From: CAWCXF01 sp963799455
GTDB lineage: Bacteria > Pseudomonadota > Alphaproteobacteria > Rhodobacterales > Rhodobacteraceae
Length of the DNA stretch: 64,000 bases
Assembly: GCA_963799455.1 (NCBI GenBank)
Contig: CAWCXF010000005.1
Span: forward strand, 124,001 to 188,000
Direction: 5' to 3'
Shown here: in pieces, positions 1 to 12,353 of the stretch
Layout: every line of letters starts with the position of its first letter
How positions within the stretch are numbered: the first letter of the stretch is position 1
Position numbers and translations under genes: made by a program
Notes under the pieces: generated by a model
Databases searched by the model: none
Seen by the model: the letters and a program-made list of their open reading frames with translations, nothing else
Told to the model about the DNA's origin: nothing

Positions 1-2480
<2,480 letters not shown>

Positions 2481-2717
2481 GGGGGCACTCCTTGCGGGTG
2501 GGGCGGTGGCTCGGGCTCCCCCGCTCATTCGCACCGCGCGGCGCGGCGTTCAAGGGCGCTCGCATACCGTCGCACACCGGAGCGCGCGGTTCACCATGCA
2601 GCTTGCCGGGCGGCCTGCCCGGCGGGCGTCGCGCGAGCATCGCGCATCGGTGATTGGCCCGGCCCGGCCCGATGCCGTAGCCCGAGCCCGTCGCCGTTGT
2701 CGTTGCCGAGGTCCGTC

Positions 2718-3506
2718 ATGATCCGTCCCGTCGCCGCCGTCCTCCTCGCGCTCGCCTCCGCCCTGCCGGCCGGCGCGGAGCGGGCGGCGGACGAGTGGCA
2801 GGCGGGGCCGGTGGTGGTCGAGCTCTTCACCTCGCAGGGCTGCGCGGCCTGCCCGCCGGCCGACCGCATGCTGGCCGAGCTGGCCGAGCGCGAGGATGTC
2901 CTGCCGCTGGCGCTGCACGTGGACTACTGGGACTACATCGGCTGGCGGGACGTGTTCGCCGACCCGGCCTACACGCGCCGTCAGAAGGCCTATGCGCGGG
3001 CCGCGGGCGAGCGGATGATCTACACGCCGCAGATGGTGGTGCAGGGCGCCGAGCGCGTCGTGGGAACCCGTCCGATGGCGCTCCTGGAGGCGATCGGCGC
3101 GCAGGCCGCGAAGCCCCGCCCGGTGGCGCTGCGCGTGGAGCGCGAGGGGGCCGGCCTGCGCGTCGAGGCCCGCGCGAGCGCATCCTTCGAGCCGCCGCTG
3201 ACGGTGCAGCTGGTGCGCTTCGCGCCCCATCGCTCGGTCGCCGTGACCCGCGGCGAGAACGCCGGCCGCAAGCTCGAGCACGCCAACATCGTGACCTCCT
3301 GGAAGGCGGTCGGACGGTGGGACGGGCGCGCGCCGCTGTCGATGCGCCTCGACGTCCCCGGCGACGACCCGGCCGCGGTGCTCCTCCAGGAGCCCGGGCC
3401 GGGCCCGATCCTCGCCGCCGCCCGCGCCGACGCCGGCGCCGCCGCCCGCGCCGACGGGCGGGTCGAGGCGCTGGCCGACGATCGGGCCGGCGGGCGGGCC
3501 GACTGA
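2718..3506 (+). CDS. DUF1223 family secreted thioredoxin-like protein
   Basis: 262 residues. A signal peptide (about residues 1-20, ending PAGAERA) is followed by VVELFTSQGCAACPPADRM, the family's signature with a CxxC pair (CAAC) in a thioredoxin-like context, then LHVDYWDYIGWRDVF and IYTPQMVVQG, both typical of DUF1223. The C-terminus is low-complexity Ala/Asp/Gly. Export to the periplasm and a redox role are inferred from the signal peptide and CxxC; the family has no established function. The start is the ATG at 2718, which gives a normal signal peptide. It is divergent from acnA, with 237 bp between them. Confidence 0.85.
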   Translation: MIRPVAAVLLALASALPAGAERAADEWQAGPVVVELFTSQGCAACPPADRMLAELAEREDVLPLALHVDYWDYIGWRDVFADPAYTRRQKAYARAAGERMIYTPQMVVQGAERVVGTRPMALLEAIGAQAAKPRPVALRVEREGAGLRVEARASASFEPPLTVQLVRFAPHRSVAVTRGENAGRKLEHANIVTSWKAVGRWDGRAPLSMRLDVPGDDPAAVLLQEPGPGPILAAARADAGAAARADGRVEALADDRAGGRAD

Positions 3507-3552
3507 GGCCGCCGCCCGTCGCCGCCCGCGCCGTCGAGGCCGCCGGGCGCGG

Positions 3553-4443
3553 TCAGGCCCGCGCGCGCCGCCGGCGCTCCGGCTTCCAGCGGCGATGGAT
3601 CCAGAACCACTGCTCCATGTGGGCGCGCACCATCGCCTCGAGGTCGTCGTTGAGCGCCTGCATCATCGCCTCGGGGGGGCCGTGGGGCACCGGCGCGTGC
3701 ACGCGCAGCTCGAAGCCGAGCCCGTCCTCGCGGCGCACGCCGTAGAACGGCACCATGAGCGCGTCGTAGCGCCGGGCGAGTTCGGCCGGCGTCAGCGCGG
3801 TGCGCGCGGGCCGGCCGAAGAAGGTCAGCTCGGCGCCGTCGTGGACCCATAGATCCGACAGGATCACCAGGAGCCCGCCGCGCCTCAGATGGCGCACGAG
3901 CCCCCCGAAGCCCTCGCGCCCCTGGGGGAACATCGGGCCCACCGCCTCCATCGCCGCGACGTAGTGGCGGTTGACGTGGGGGTTGCGCATCGGCCGGTAG
4001 AGCCCCCCCGCCCGGTGGCCCCGCGCGAGGAACGCGGTGCCAGCGGCGAGGTAGTTGCCGAAATGGCCGGTCGCCGCGATCACGGCGCGCCCGTCGCGGC
4101 GCGCCTGCTCGATCGCCTCGACGCCCTCGCCTCGCAAGGGCAGGTGGCGCACGCGCGCGAAGAACGCCTCGCCCGCGTAGAGCTCGGCGAGCGAGCGGCC
4201 GACGCTCTCGGGCACGACGCGCTTGAGCCGGCGGACCTCGGGGGCGGGCAGGTCGGGGACGGCGAAGGCGAGGTTCTCCTCGATGCGCCGGGGCCAGCCC
4301 GCGAGCGGCGCGGCGACCCGCGCGGCGATCGCCCCCATGGCGGGCACCCGGCGCTCGTAGGGCATCAGGCGCACGGCCGCGAGCGCCGCGCGGAAGGCGG
4401 CGTCCACTGCCCGGTCCGTCAGCTCGCTGCGCGCCTGCGCCAT
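3553..4443 (-). CDS. LpxL/HtrB-family lysophospholipid acyltransferase-like protein, catalytic acid missing
   Basis: 296 residues, the usual length for lipid A late acyltransferases, which transfer an acyl chain from acyl-ACP to lipid A precursors at the inner membrane. Family blocks are clear: ATGHFGNY (residues about 123-130), GGLYRPMRNPHVNRHY, FPQGREG and a C-terminal MEQWFWIHRRWKPER. The catalytic signature of the family is H-x4-D/E. Here it reads H-F-G-N-Y-L (codons near 4066-4049), so Leu sits where the acid should be. The gene is otherwise intact. It may be inactive, or may use another residue. It stands alone between DUF1223 (convergent) and fliG. Confidence 0.85.
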   Translation of the reverse strand: MAQARSELTDRAVDAAFRAALAAVRLMPYERRVPAMGAIAARVAAPLAGWPRRIEENLAFAVPDLPAPEVRRLKRVVPESVGRSLAELYAGEAFFARVRHLPLRGEGVEAIEQARRDGRAVIAATGHFGNYLAAGTAFLARGHRAGGLYRPMRNPHVNRHYVAAMEAVGPMFPQGREGFGGLVRHLRRGGLLVILSDLWVHDGAELTFFGRPARTALTPAELARRYDALMVPFYGVRREDGLGFELRVHAPVPHGPPEAMMQALNDDLEAMVRAHMEQWFWIHRRWKPERRRRARA

Positions 4444-4683
4444 CGCCCTCCCCCTCCCCCCGTGCGAGATCGCTCCTAGAGGCCGCGCGCGGACCTCGCA
4501 AGCGCGTGGGCCGCGGGCCCGGCGGACAGCGCGGCCGGGCCGCCCGGAGCGGACGGGGCGGGCCGTTCGAGGCCCGGGGCGCCCCGCGCCCCGCGACCCG
4601 AGCCGCGTGGGTGGGGGGCGGCACGGGCCGAGGTCCGGGATCGGGACCGGCGCGCGGCCGACCCCGGCGCGCGCTCCGCCGCG

Positions 4684-5718
4684 TCAGCCCACGGGGGGCT
4701 TCAGGGTGAGCACGCCCTCGCCCTCCAGGCGCCGGATCGCCTCGCAGACCGCGGCCATCGCCGCCTCCCCCTCCTCGGGCGTGCCCGACCAGGCGTCCAT
4801 CGCCTCGCGCACGCGCTCGGCCATGCGCTTGGGCATCGCGCCGAGCAGGTGCTCGACGCTGCCGGCGAGGCCCTCGACCGTGGCGGCCGCGAGCGCGGCG
4901 GCCTGCGTCGCGTCGTCCAGCGCGCGCATCACGGCGCCGACCTGGGAGGCGTCGAGCCGCGTCTCGATGTCGGCGAAGGTGAAGATGGAGCGGCGCACGG
5001 CGTCGGCGAAGGCGGCGTCGTCCTCGCGCAGGCCGGCGAGCACGTCGTCGCGCGTGCGCGAGGGCGCGGCGTTGAGGATCGCGCCGACGCGCCGCTCCGG
5101 GCCGCCCTCGAAGGCCTCCGCGGGGCGCGCGTCGATCTCGTCGGCCAGCGCGCGGCCGATGCGGGCGGCCAGCGCGGGGTCGATGGCCGCGATGCGCGAG
5201 ACCGCGAAGGCGATGCGCCGCGCCTGCGGGCCCGGCAGCCGGCCGAGGATCGCGGCGGCGCGATCGGTGGGCAGGCGCGACAGGACCATCGCCGCCATCT
5301 CGACCGATTCGCGCTCGATCACCGGCAGCAGGACGGCGACCTCCGCACGCCCCACCCGCTCCCAGGGGTCGGGGCCGGTCCAGTCGCCGCGCAGCGAGGC
5401 CAGCGCCTCGGGGTCGACGCGCCCCTCGAGCAGCCTGAGCGCCGCGCGTGAGCCCGAGGGCAGGGCGACGCGCCCGTCGAGCGCCGCGCCGAACTCGGCC
5501 ACCACCGCGGCGAGCGCGCCCTCGCCCAGCGGCCCCAGCGCCGCGATCTGGCGCGCCAGCGCCTCCTGGAGCGTGCGCGGCATCTCCTGGAGCGGCAGGT
5601 CGGCGCCCTCCGACAGCGCCAGGCTGACGATCACGGCGGCCTTCTGGCGCGGCGTGAGGAGGGGGGGCGGGGCGGGGCGGCGGGGGGTGTCGAGGGGGTC
5701 GGGGTGGTCGAGGTCCAT
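4684..5718 (-). CDS. fliG: Flagellar motor switch protein FliG
   Basis: 344 residues. FliG forms the cytoplasmic rotor ring with FliM/FliN, and its C-terminal domain contacts the stator. The N-terminal domain starts at LTPRQKAAVIVSLAL (about residue 21). The C-terminal domain has RSIFTFADIETRLD and a closing MPKRMAERVREAM helix, both standard for FliG. The middle-domain EHPQR motif is replaced by ERESVEM, as I recall being normal in Rhodobacterales FliG. No other flagellar gene lies nearby: upstream is purB and downstream an acyltransferase, so this copy is isolated from a fli operon in this window. Confidence 0.9.
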   Translation of the reverse strand: MDLDHPDPLDTPRRPAPPPLLTPRQKAAVIVSLALSEGADLPLQEMPRTLQEALARQIAALGPLGEGALAAVVAEFGAALDGRVALPSGSRAALRLLEGRVDPEALASLRGDWTGPDPWERVGRAEVAVLLPVIERESVEMAAMVLSRLPTDRAAAILGRLPGPQARRIAFAVSRIAAIDPALAARIGRALADEIDARPAEAFEGGPERRVGAILNAAPSRTRDDVLAGLREDDAAFADAVRRSIFTFADIETRLDASQVGAVMRALDDATQAAALAAATVEGLAGSVEHLLGAMPKRMAERVREAMDAWSGTPEEGEAAMAAVCEAIRRLEGEGVLTLKPPVG

Positions 5719-6134
5719 GAGCCCTCCGGCGGCGATCCCCCGGGAGGTGTCAGACCCGAGTTAACGCCCCGTTGAAGGCCGCAAGGCCGCCGCGCGTCGT
5801 CCCGGCGGCGCCAGGCGAGGGCCGCCGGGCGAAGGCCGGCGTCAGGCCGTGATCCGGTCCGTGCCGCCGTCGGTGGCGGCGCCGAACGCCCGGCCCCGGG
5901 GCGCAGGGTGCAGGGCGCGGGGCATCGCCGTCCGGGCGGGCTTCGCCGTCCCCGCGCGACCCTGCGCGAGCGAAGGCGTCGGCGCGAGCGACGGGGCCAG
6001 GGCACGCGGGGTCGTCCCGGTCTTCGCCCCCCGTCTCCTCGCTGTCGAGCGACGCGACGGTCGCGGGGCCGATGGCAGGGCGAGCGCGCGCGTCCCCGCC
6101 GCGACGGCGCGACGCGCGCGGTGGGCCTCGGCCC
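5719..6134. other. Intergenic, 416 bp, nothing recognised
   Basis: This lies between the fliG start and the purB stop, both on the minus strand, so it should hold a fliG promoter. I see no protein-like frame with family features, no strong hairpin and no RNA gene. Confidence 0.5.
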
Positions 6135-7436
<1,302 letters not shown>

Positions 7437-7500
7437 GAGGCGTCTCCTGCGGCTGAGGGGCGGTGCTAAGGCGGTGCCGGGAGGGCGGCAAGTGGAGCTG

Positions 7501-7953
7501 ATGGACTTCGCGGGGATCTGGCGGCTGACGCGCCGCGTCGCGCACGACGACGGCACGCGCGCCACCTTCGAGGGGCGCGCGGCGCTCGCCCCCGACGGCG
7601 AGGGCCTGCGCTACCGCGAGGAGGGCGTCCTGCGCCTGCCCGGCCATCCGCCGATGACGGCGAGCCGCACCTATCTCTGGCGCCCCGCCCCCGAGGGCGT
7701 CGCGGTCCTGTTCGAGGACGGGCGCCCGTTCCACGCCATCGACCTGCGGACGCCGCGTCCCGAGGCGGCCCACCCCTGCGGCGCCGACCTCTACCGCGTG
7801 AGCTACGACCTCTCGACCTGGCCGCGATGGAGCGCCGCCTGGCGCGTGGACGGGCCGCGCCACGCCTACGCGATGGTCTCGCGGCACGCCCCGCTTGCGG
7901 GCGGGGCCGCGTTCGGGCATGTCGCCGCGGACCAACGGGAGGGACGCGCATGA
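7501..7953 (+). CDS. DUF6314 family protein
   Basis: 150 residues. The body (FAGIWRLTRRV, a central FEGRAALAPDGEGLRY and a C-terminal LYRVSYDLSTWPRWSAAWRV) matches the small alphaproteobacterial DUF6314 family, which looks like a compact beta-barrel of unknown function. No signal peptide or membrane segment is seen. The ATG at 7501 has a purine-rich ribosome site (aagtggag) just upstream. Its stop overlaps the start of bioY by ATGA, so the two are very likely translationally coupled. Confidence 0.7.
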   Translation: MDFAGIWRLTRRVAHDDGTRATFEGRAALAPDGEGLRYREEGVLRLPGHPPMTASRTYLWRPAPEGVAVLFEDGRPFHAIDLRTPRPEAAHPCGADLYRVSYDLSTWPRWSAAWRVDGPRHAYAMVSRHAPLAGGAAFGHVAADQREGRA

Positions 7954-8546
7954 GCCGCGACGACGTGCTGATCGAGCGCCTGTGGCCCGCCGAGGGCGCC
8001 GGGCTTTGGGCCAAGCGGGCGGCGCTGGTGCTCGGGGGCGTCCTCGCCATGGCGGTGCTGGCCAAGGTCAGGGTTCCGCTCTGGCCCTCGCCGGTGCCGA
8101 TCACCATGCAGACCTTCGGCGTGCTCGTGATCGGCGCGGCCTACGGGCCCCGGCTCGGGCTCGCCGCCATGCTGGGCTACCTCGCGGTGGGGGCGGCGGG
8201 CTTCGACGTGTTCACCTCCTCCTCGGCCGGATCGAGCGGGCTCGCCTACATGACGGGCGGCACGGGCGGGTATCTCGTGGGCTACGTGCTGGCCGTCCTG
8301 GCGCTCGGCGCGCTCGCGCGGCGCGGCTGGGACCGGCGGCCGCTCGCGCTCGCCGCGGCGATGCTCGTGGCCACCGCGCTGGTGTATCTGCCCGGCCTGC
8401 TGTGGCTGCGGGGGAGCGCCGACTCCTGGGCGCAGACGCTTCGATGGGGCCTGACGCCCTTCCTGATCGGCGACGCGCTGAAGCTCGCGCTGGCCGCCCT
8501 CCTCGTCCCCGGCGCCTGGTCGCTGGTCGGCCGAGCGCGGCGGTAG
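7950..8546 (+). CDS. bioY: Biotin transporter BioY
   Basis: 198 residues, an integral membrane substrate-binding (S) component for biotin of the ECF/BioY family. Hydrophobic helices alternate with the family's loops VPLWPSPVPITMQTFGVL and YMTGGTGGYLVGYVLA, the latter resembling the S-component helix-packing motif. The ATG at 7950 overlaps the DUF6314 stop (ATGA). No BioM/BioN ATPase or T component is adjacent, so it either acts alone, as some BioY proteins do, or shares modules encoded elsewhere. Confidence 0.93.
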   Translation: MSRDDVLIERLWPAEGAGLWAKRAALVLGGVLAMAVLAKVRVPLWPSPVPITMQTFGVLVIGAAYGPRLGLAAMLGYLAVGAAGFDVFTSSSAGSSGLAYMTGGTGGYLVGYVLAVLALGALARRGWDRRPLALAAAMLVATALVYLPGLLWLRGSADSWAQTLRWGLTPFLIGDALKLALAALLVPGAWSLVGRARR

Positions 8547-8600
8547 CGACGCGGGGCTCGGCGGGGTTGGAGCGCCCCTCCTCGGCCCGGTCGCGCCGCG

Positions 8601-8620
8601 CCCCGGCCTCCGAGCCGGGG
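8601..8620 (+). terminator. GC-rich hairpin after bioY
   Basis: A perfect 7-bp stem CCCCGGC/GCCGGGG with a 6-nt loop lies 54 bp past the bioY stop. There is no U tract, which is common for terminators in such GC-rich genomes. Confidence 0.4.
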
Positions 8621-8684
8621 CCTCGACCCGAAGGGCTCGGGCGACGGCGCCGGAAGGCCGTCCCGCACGACGCTCGGCTCGATG

Positions 8685-8732
8685 CACGATGGCCCAGGCG
8701 CACGATGGCCCAGGCGCACGATGGCCCAGGCG
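8685..8732. repeat. Three tandem copies of a 16-bp unit
   Basis: The unit cacgatggcccaggcg occurs three times head to tail without a mismatch. It ends 14 bp before the stop codon of the converging oxidoreductase gene, so it lies in the intergenic space. It is one of several exact triplets in this window. Confidence 0.95.
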
Positions 8733-8746
8733 TTGAGCGTCCCCCG

Positions 8747-9910
8747 TCAGCGCGACCGCTCGGCCGCCTCCTCCGCGTAGAGCTTCGAGGCGGTCTCCAC
8801 GGCCTCGGCGTGGATCGCGGCCAGCTCGGGGCGGGCCTTCTGGGCGCGCAGCGCGGCACCCACGGTCGAGAGGTGCTGGCCCTGGAAGTGCGGGGCCACC
8901 TCGCGCGCGATCAGCTCGTAGCTGTGCTTGGTGGCGCCGAAGGGCGCCCAGTTGTGCGCCAGCAGGAGGTAGGCGCCGAAGCCCCCGTTCGACTGCGCCC
9001 ACAGCCGCTCGATCTGGGCGCGGCAGCGGTCGGGCGTGCCGATGGCGCCGAAGCCCGACTCGTTGATGAAGGCGATCATCTCGCGCGGGTTGTCCCCCGG
9101 CATCGCCATCTGCGGGAAGGCCGCGATCTCCTGGAAGTAGTGGAACCACTGCTGGATGCCGTGCTCCACGTCCCGCATGGCCTGCTCCTCGGTGTCGGCG
9201 ACGTGGCAGAGCCCGACGAGCCGCCACTTCGAGCGATCGACGCTCTTGCCGTGATGCGCGGCCTCGGCCTCGATCACGTCCCAGTGCAGCGCCAGCGCGT
9301 CGAAGCCCGCCGCCGTGGTGGCGCCGATCGAGAGCATCCCCGTCCCGTGGCGCCCCGCGAGCCGCGGCCCGGTGGGCGAGGCGACGGCGGCGGTGGCCAC
9401 GTCGAAGAGCGGGTTCGAGTAGGGCCGCAGGTGGAGCCGCGCGTCCCTGAGCGTCCAGCGCTCGTTCTCGAAGCTCACCGGCTCCTCGGTCGTCAGCAGC
9501 CGCATGATGACGCCGATCCCCTCGTCGAGCAGCCGGCGCGTGTCCTTCTGGCTGAGCCCGATCATCGCCCCGTCCGTGGGCAGCGAGCCGGGGCCGACGC
9601 CGAGCATGACGCGCCCGCGCGTCAGGTGGTCGAGCTGCACCATGCGCTCGGCGACCCAGAGGGGGTTGTGGTAGGAGATCGACGTGACGCCCGTGCCGAG
9701 GCGGATGCGGCGCGTGCGCTGGGAGGCCACCGCGATCATCAGCTCGGGCGACGCGCTGATCTCGGAGCCCGCGGAGTGGTGCTCGCCGAACCACACCTCG
9801 TCGTAGTCGCAGCGGTCGAGCCACTCGACCAGCTCCAGATCCTGCTCCAAGGCCAGCGTCGGGTTGAGCCCCGGCTTGTGGAAGGGGGCGAGGAAGATGC
9901 CGAAGCGCAT
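8747..9910 (-). CDS. LLM-class flavin-dependent oxidoreductase (limonene monooxygenase-like)
   Basis: About 387 residues from MRFGIFLAPFHKPG at 9910; an in-frame ATG at 9967 would add 19 unlikely residues. This is a bacterial luciferase-like TIM-barrel enzyme using reduced flavin. Family marks are the N-terminal strand, EVWFGEHHSAGSEI, GTGVTSISYHNPLWVAERM and GRVMLGVGPGSLPTDGAM. It resembles enzymes often labelled limonene 1,2-monooxygenase, but the true substrate cannot be read from sequence. No flavin reductase is adjacent. It converges with bioY and stands alone. Confidence 0.85.
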   Translation of the reverse strand: MRFGIFLAPFHKPGLNPTLALEQDLELVEWLDRCDYDEVWFGEHHSAGSEISASPELMIAVASQRTRRIRLGTGVTSISYHNPLWVAERMVQLDHLTRGRVMLGVGPGSLPTDGAMIGLSQKDTRRLLDEGIGVIMRLLTTEEPVSFENERWTLRDARLHLRPYSNPLFDVATAAVASPTGPRLAGRHGTGMLSIGATTAAGFDALALHWDVIEAEAAHHGKSVDRSKWRLVGLCHVADTEEQAMRDVEHGIQQWFHYFQEIAAFPQMAMPGDNPREMIAFINESGFGAIGTPDRCRAQIERLWAQSNGGFGAYLLLAHNWAPFGATKHSYELIAREVAPHFQGQHLSTVGAALRAQKARPELAAIHAEAVETASKLYAEEAAERSR

Positions 9911-10243
9911 CCTGTGGCCCGCGTCGAGCGCGCCGCGCCCGCCCCCGTTCGTCGCGTCGTCGCGCATGGTGTCTCCTCCGAGGCGGCGTGGGCCGGCGGG
10001 CTCGCGCCGCGCGGGCCGGTTGGGTGAGCCTAGGCCCGAGGGCGGCCCGCGCGCCAGGGCGACGTTCGGGCAGCGCCCCGATGAGCGAAGGCCCGTCGCC
10101 CGGCGGCCGGGCCGGAGAGCGGCCGTCGAGCCGCGGCGCGGGCGGCCCGTCCGTAGCGCCGGGCGGCCCGGTCGGAGGGCGGGCGCCGAGGGGCGAGGGA
10201 GGGCGCGCCGTCCGGCGTCCTCGCCCCCCCCCCCCCTCGGGAG

Positions 10244-11464
10244 TCAGCCGGCCTCGGTCACGATGCGGGCGCCGCGCTCCAAGGTGCGGTGAACGGGGCA
10301 GCGGTCGGCGATCTCCATGAGCCGCGCGCGGCGCTCCTCGTCGAGATCGCCGGTCAGGCGCACCACGCGGCGGAACTGGTCCACCTTGTCCCGGCCGCCC
10401 TCGCCGTCGGCCTCGGCGTCCTGCGCGTGGACCCGGTCGTGCGTCACCTCCACCGAGACGTGGTCGAGCGGCCAGCCCTTGCGCCGCGCGTAAAGGCGCA
10501 CCGTCATCGAGGTGCAGGCGCCCAAGCCCGCCGCGAGGAAGCCGTAGGGCGACATGCCGCGGTCGGTGCCGCCGAAGGCGCGCGGCTCGTCGGCGAGCGC
10601 GTGGTGGCGCGGGCCCGCCGCCACGTCCTGGAGGAAGCCGTCCGCGTCGGCCTCCGACACCCGCACCACGCCCTCGGGGGCGCCCTCGGGCGGGGCGGGG
10701 GGGTCGAGGTCGACGTAGCGCCCGGCCCAGGCGGCGATCACCTCGGCCGCGTATTCGGCGTCGGCCGCGTCCGAGACCAGGTGGTCGGCGCCGTCGAGCG
10801 TGACGAAGCTCTTGGGATGCCGCGCGGCGAGGAAGATCCCGCTGGCGTTCTCGATCCCCACGGTCTGGTCCGTGGGCGAGTGCAGGATCAGGAGCGCCCG
10901 GCCGAGGCCCGCGACGGCCGCCTCCAGCCGCGTGCGGCTCACGTCCTCGACGAAGGCGCGCCCGATGCGGAAGGGGCGGCCGCCGAGATCGACCTGCGCC
11001 GAGCCCTCCGCCGCGATCTCGGGCAGGGCGGAGGCGAAGTGGTCGGTGACGTGGGAGGGGTCGAAGGGCGCCGCGATGGTCGCCACCGCGCGCGCGGAGG
11101 GGATCCCCGCCGCCGCGCGCAGCACCGCCGCGCCCCCGAGCGAGTGCCCGATCAGCAGCGCGGGGGCCATCCCGAGGCCGTCGAGATGCCGCGCCGCCGC
11201 CTCCAGGTCGGAGACGTTGGAGCTGAAGGTGGTGTTGGCGAACTCGCCGCCCGAATGGCCGAGGCCGGTGAAGTCGAAGCGCAGCACGGCGATGCCCTCG
11301 GCCGCGAGGCGACCCGCGACGCGGCGCGCGGCGACGATGTCCTTGCCGCAGGTGAAGCAGTGGGCGAAGAGCGCGGTGGCGAGCACTGGCCCCTCGGGCC
11401 GGTCGAGCCGGGCCGCGAGCGTCGAGCCGTCATGGCCGGGGAAGGTCAGGCGTTCGGTGGGCAT
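10244..11464 (-). CDS. Fused alpha/beta hydrolase-OsmC family protein
   Basis: 406 residues in two domains. Residues about 1-255 form an alpha/beta hydrolase with LFAHCFTCGKD, the nucleophile elbow LIGHSLGGAAVL, and an Asp and His in HSPTDQTVG and LDGADHLV. Residues about 270-406 form an OsmC peroxiredoxin-like domain with the two redox cysteines in GLGACTSMTVRLYA and DRCPVHRTLE. OsmC proteins reduce organic hydroperoxides; the fused form is a known architecture whose substrate is not established. Start MPTERLTFPGHDG at 11464. No operon partner. Confidence 0.9.
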   Translation of the reverse strand: MPTERLTFPGHDGSTLAARLDRPEGPVLATALFAHCFTCGKDIVAARRVAGRLAAEGIAVLRFDFTGLGHSGGEFANTTFSSNVSDLEAAARHLDGLGMAPALLIGHSLGGAAVLRAAAGIPSARAVATIAAPFDPSHVTDHFASALPEIAAEGSAQVDLGGRPFRIGRAFVEDVSRTRLEAAVAGLGRALLILHSPTDQTVGIENASGIFLAARHPKSFVTLDGADHLVSDAADAEYAAEVIAAWAGRYVDLDPPAPPEGAPEGVVRVSEADADGFLQDVAAGPRHHALADEPRAFGGTDRGMSPYGFLAAGLGACTSMTVRLYARRKGWPLDHVSVEVTHDRVHAQDAEADGEGGRDKVDQFRRVVRLTGDLDEERRARLMEIADRCPVHRTLERGARIVTEAG

Positions 11465-12353
11465 GGGGCGCGATCCTGGGCTGTGGCGGGCGCCATGGTG
11501 GGGGCGGGCGGGCCGCGCCGCAACACGGGCCGAGGGCGGCTCGCAGGATCGTGGGGCGGCGGGAGGGAGGCGGGGGGAGGGAGGCGGGGACGCCCCCCAC
11601 CTCGTCGTCCTGCACGCACGCGCCTCCGCCTCGGCTCGCGGCCGAGCGCCGGCGCGCCGCTCGGGTCGGCGCGGCTCGCCCTCTCGTGATGCGCGGGAGG
11701 CGGGAGGGAGCGCCTCGCCGGGCGCGCAGGGGGGTCTGACCGGCGGGTGGTCGAAGCGCGCGGCGCGCGAAGGTCTCGGCGGCGTGCGTCCGTGGGACGA
11801 GCCGGATCGACGGCCGAACCGGTCGCCGCTCCCGGTGCAGAGCCAGGGCCAGCGCATGAGGACACCCCGCTGCGCTCCGGTGCGCGAACAGGCCTCGACG
11901 GGGCCGTGGCTGAGGGACGACAGGAGAGAGCCTCGCCCCAGGATGCCCGCCTCGAGGCCCCGAGCGGACGGTGCGCGGGCCGGGGCGTCGGCTCTGGGCG
12001 CCGGGCGGCTTCGGTCCGGGCAAGAGGAGGGCCGCGCCGGCGCGCGACGCCCGGCCGGGGCGGCCTTCGTGGCGCCCCGCCATCGACGCCCGGAGCGGTC
12101 CGCGGTCCCGTCGGACACCTGGGGCCGCCCTCGTGCCGGTCCCGGGGGCCGTGCCCGCGACCGGGCCAGGGCGCGGCGCGCCCAGTCGTTCCTGGTGGGG
12201 GGCTTGCGCGCGCGGGGGGCGCCGGCCCGTCGAGAGCCCGCGCCGAGCCGTGTGGGCCCGATGGGTTCCCCCCACCCTTCGCCAGGCCGTTGTCCCTCGC
12301 GGGGGCCGTCGACCCTCGCGGGCGTCGGCACGCCTCGCCTCGGCCGCTGCCGA
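11465..12353. other. Intergenic, 889 bp, no gene recognised
   Basis: Long frames exist on both strands because of the base composition, but none shows a family motif, signal peptide or start with a ribosome site. A G-rich direct near-repeat (gggagggaggcggggggagg at 11559-11578, continuing to about 11595) could form quadruplexes. It should contain the promoter of the hydrolase-OsmC gene. Confidence 0.5.

Noticed and set aside
8685..8732. CRISPR array
   Set aside because: The repeats are directly adjacent with no spacers.
11430..12331. Long minus-strand frames upstream of the hydrolase-OsmC gene
   Set aside because: Arg/Pro/Ala-rich composition, no family motif; the conserved N-terminus starts at 11464.
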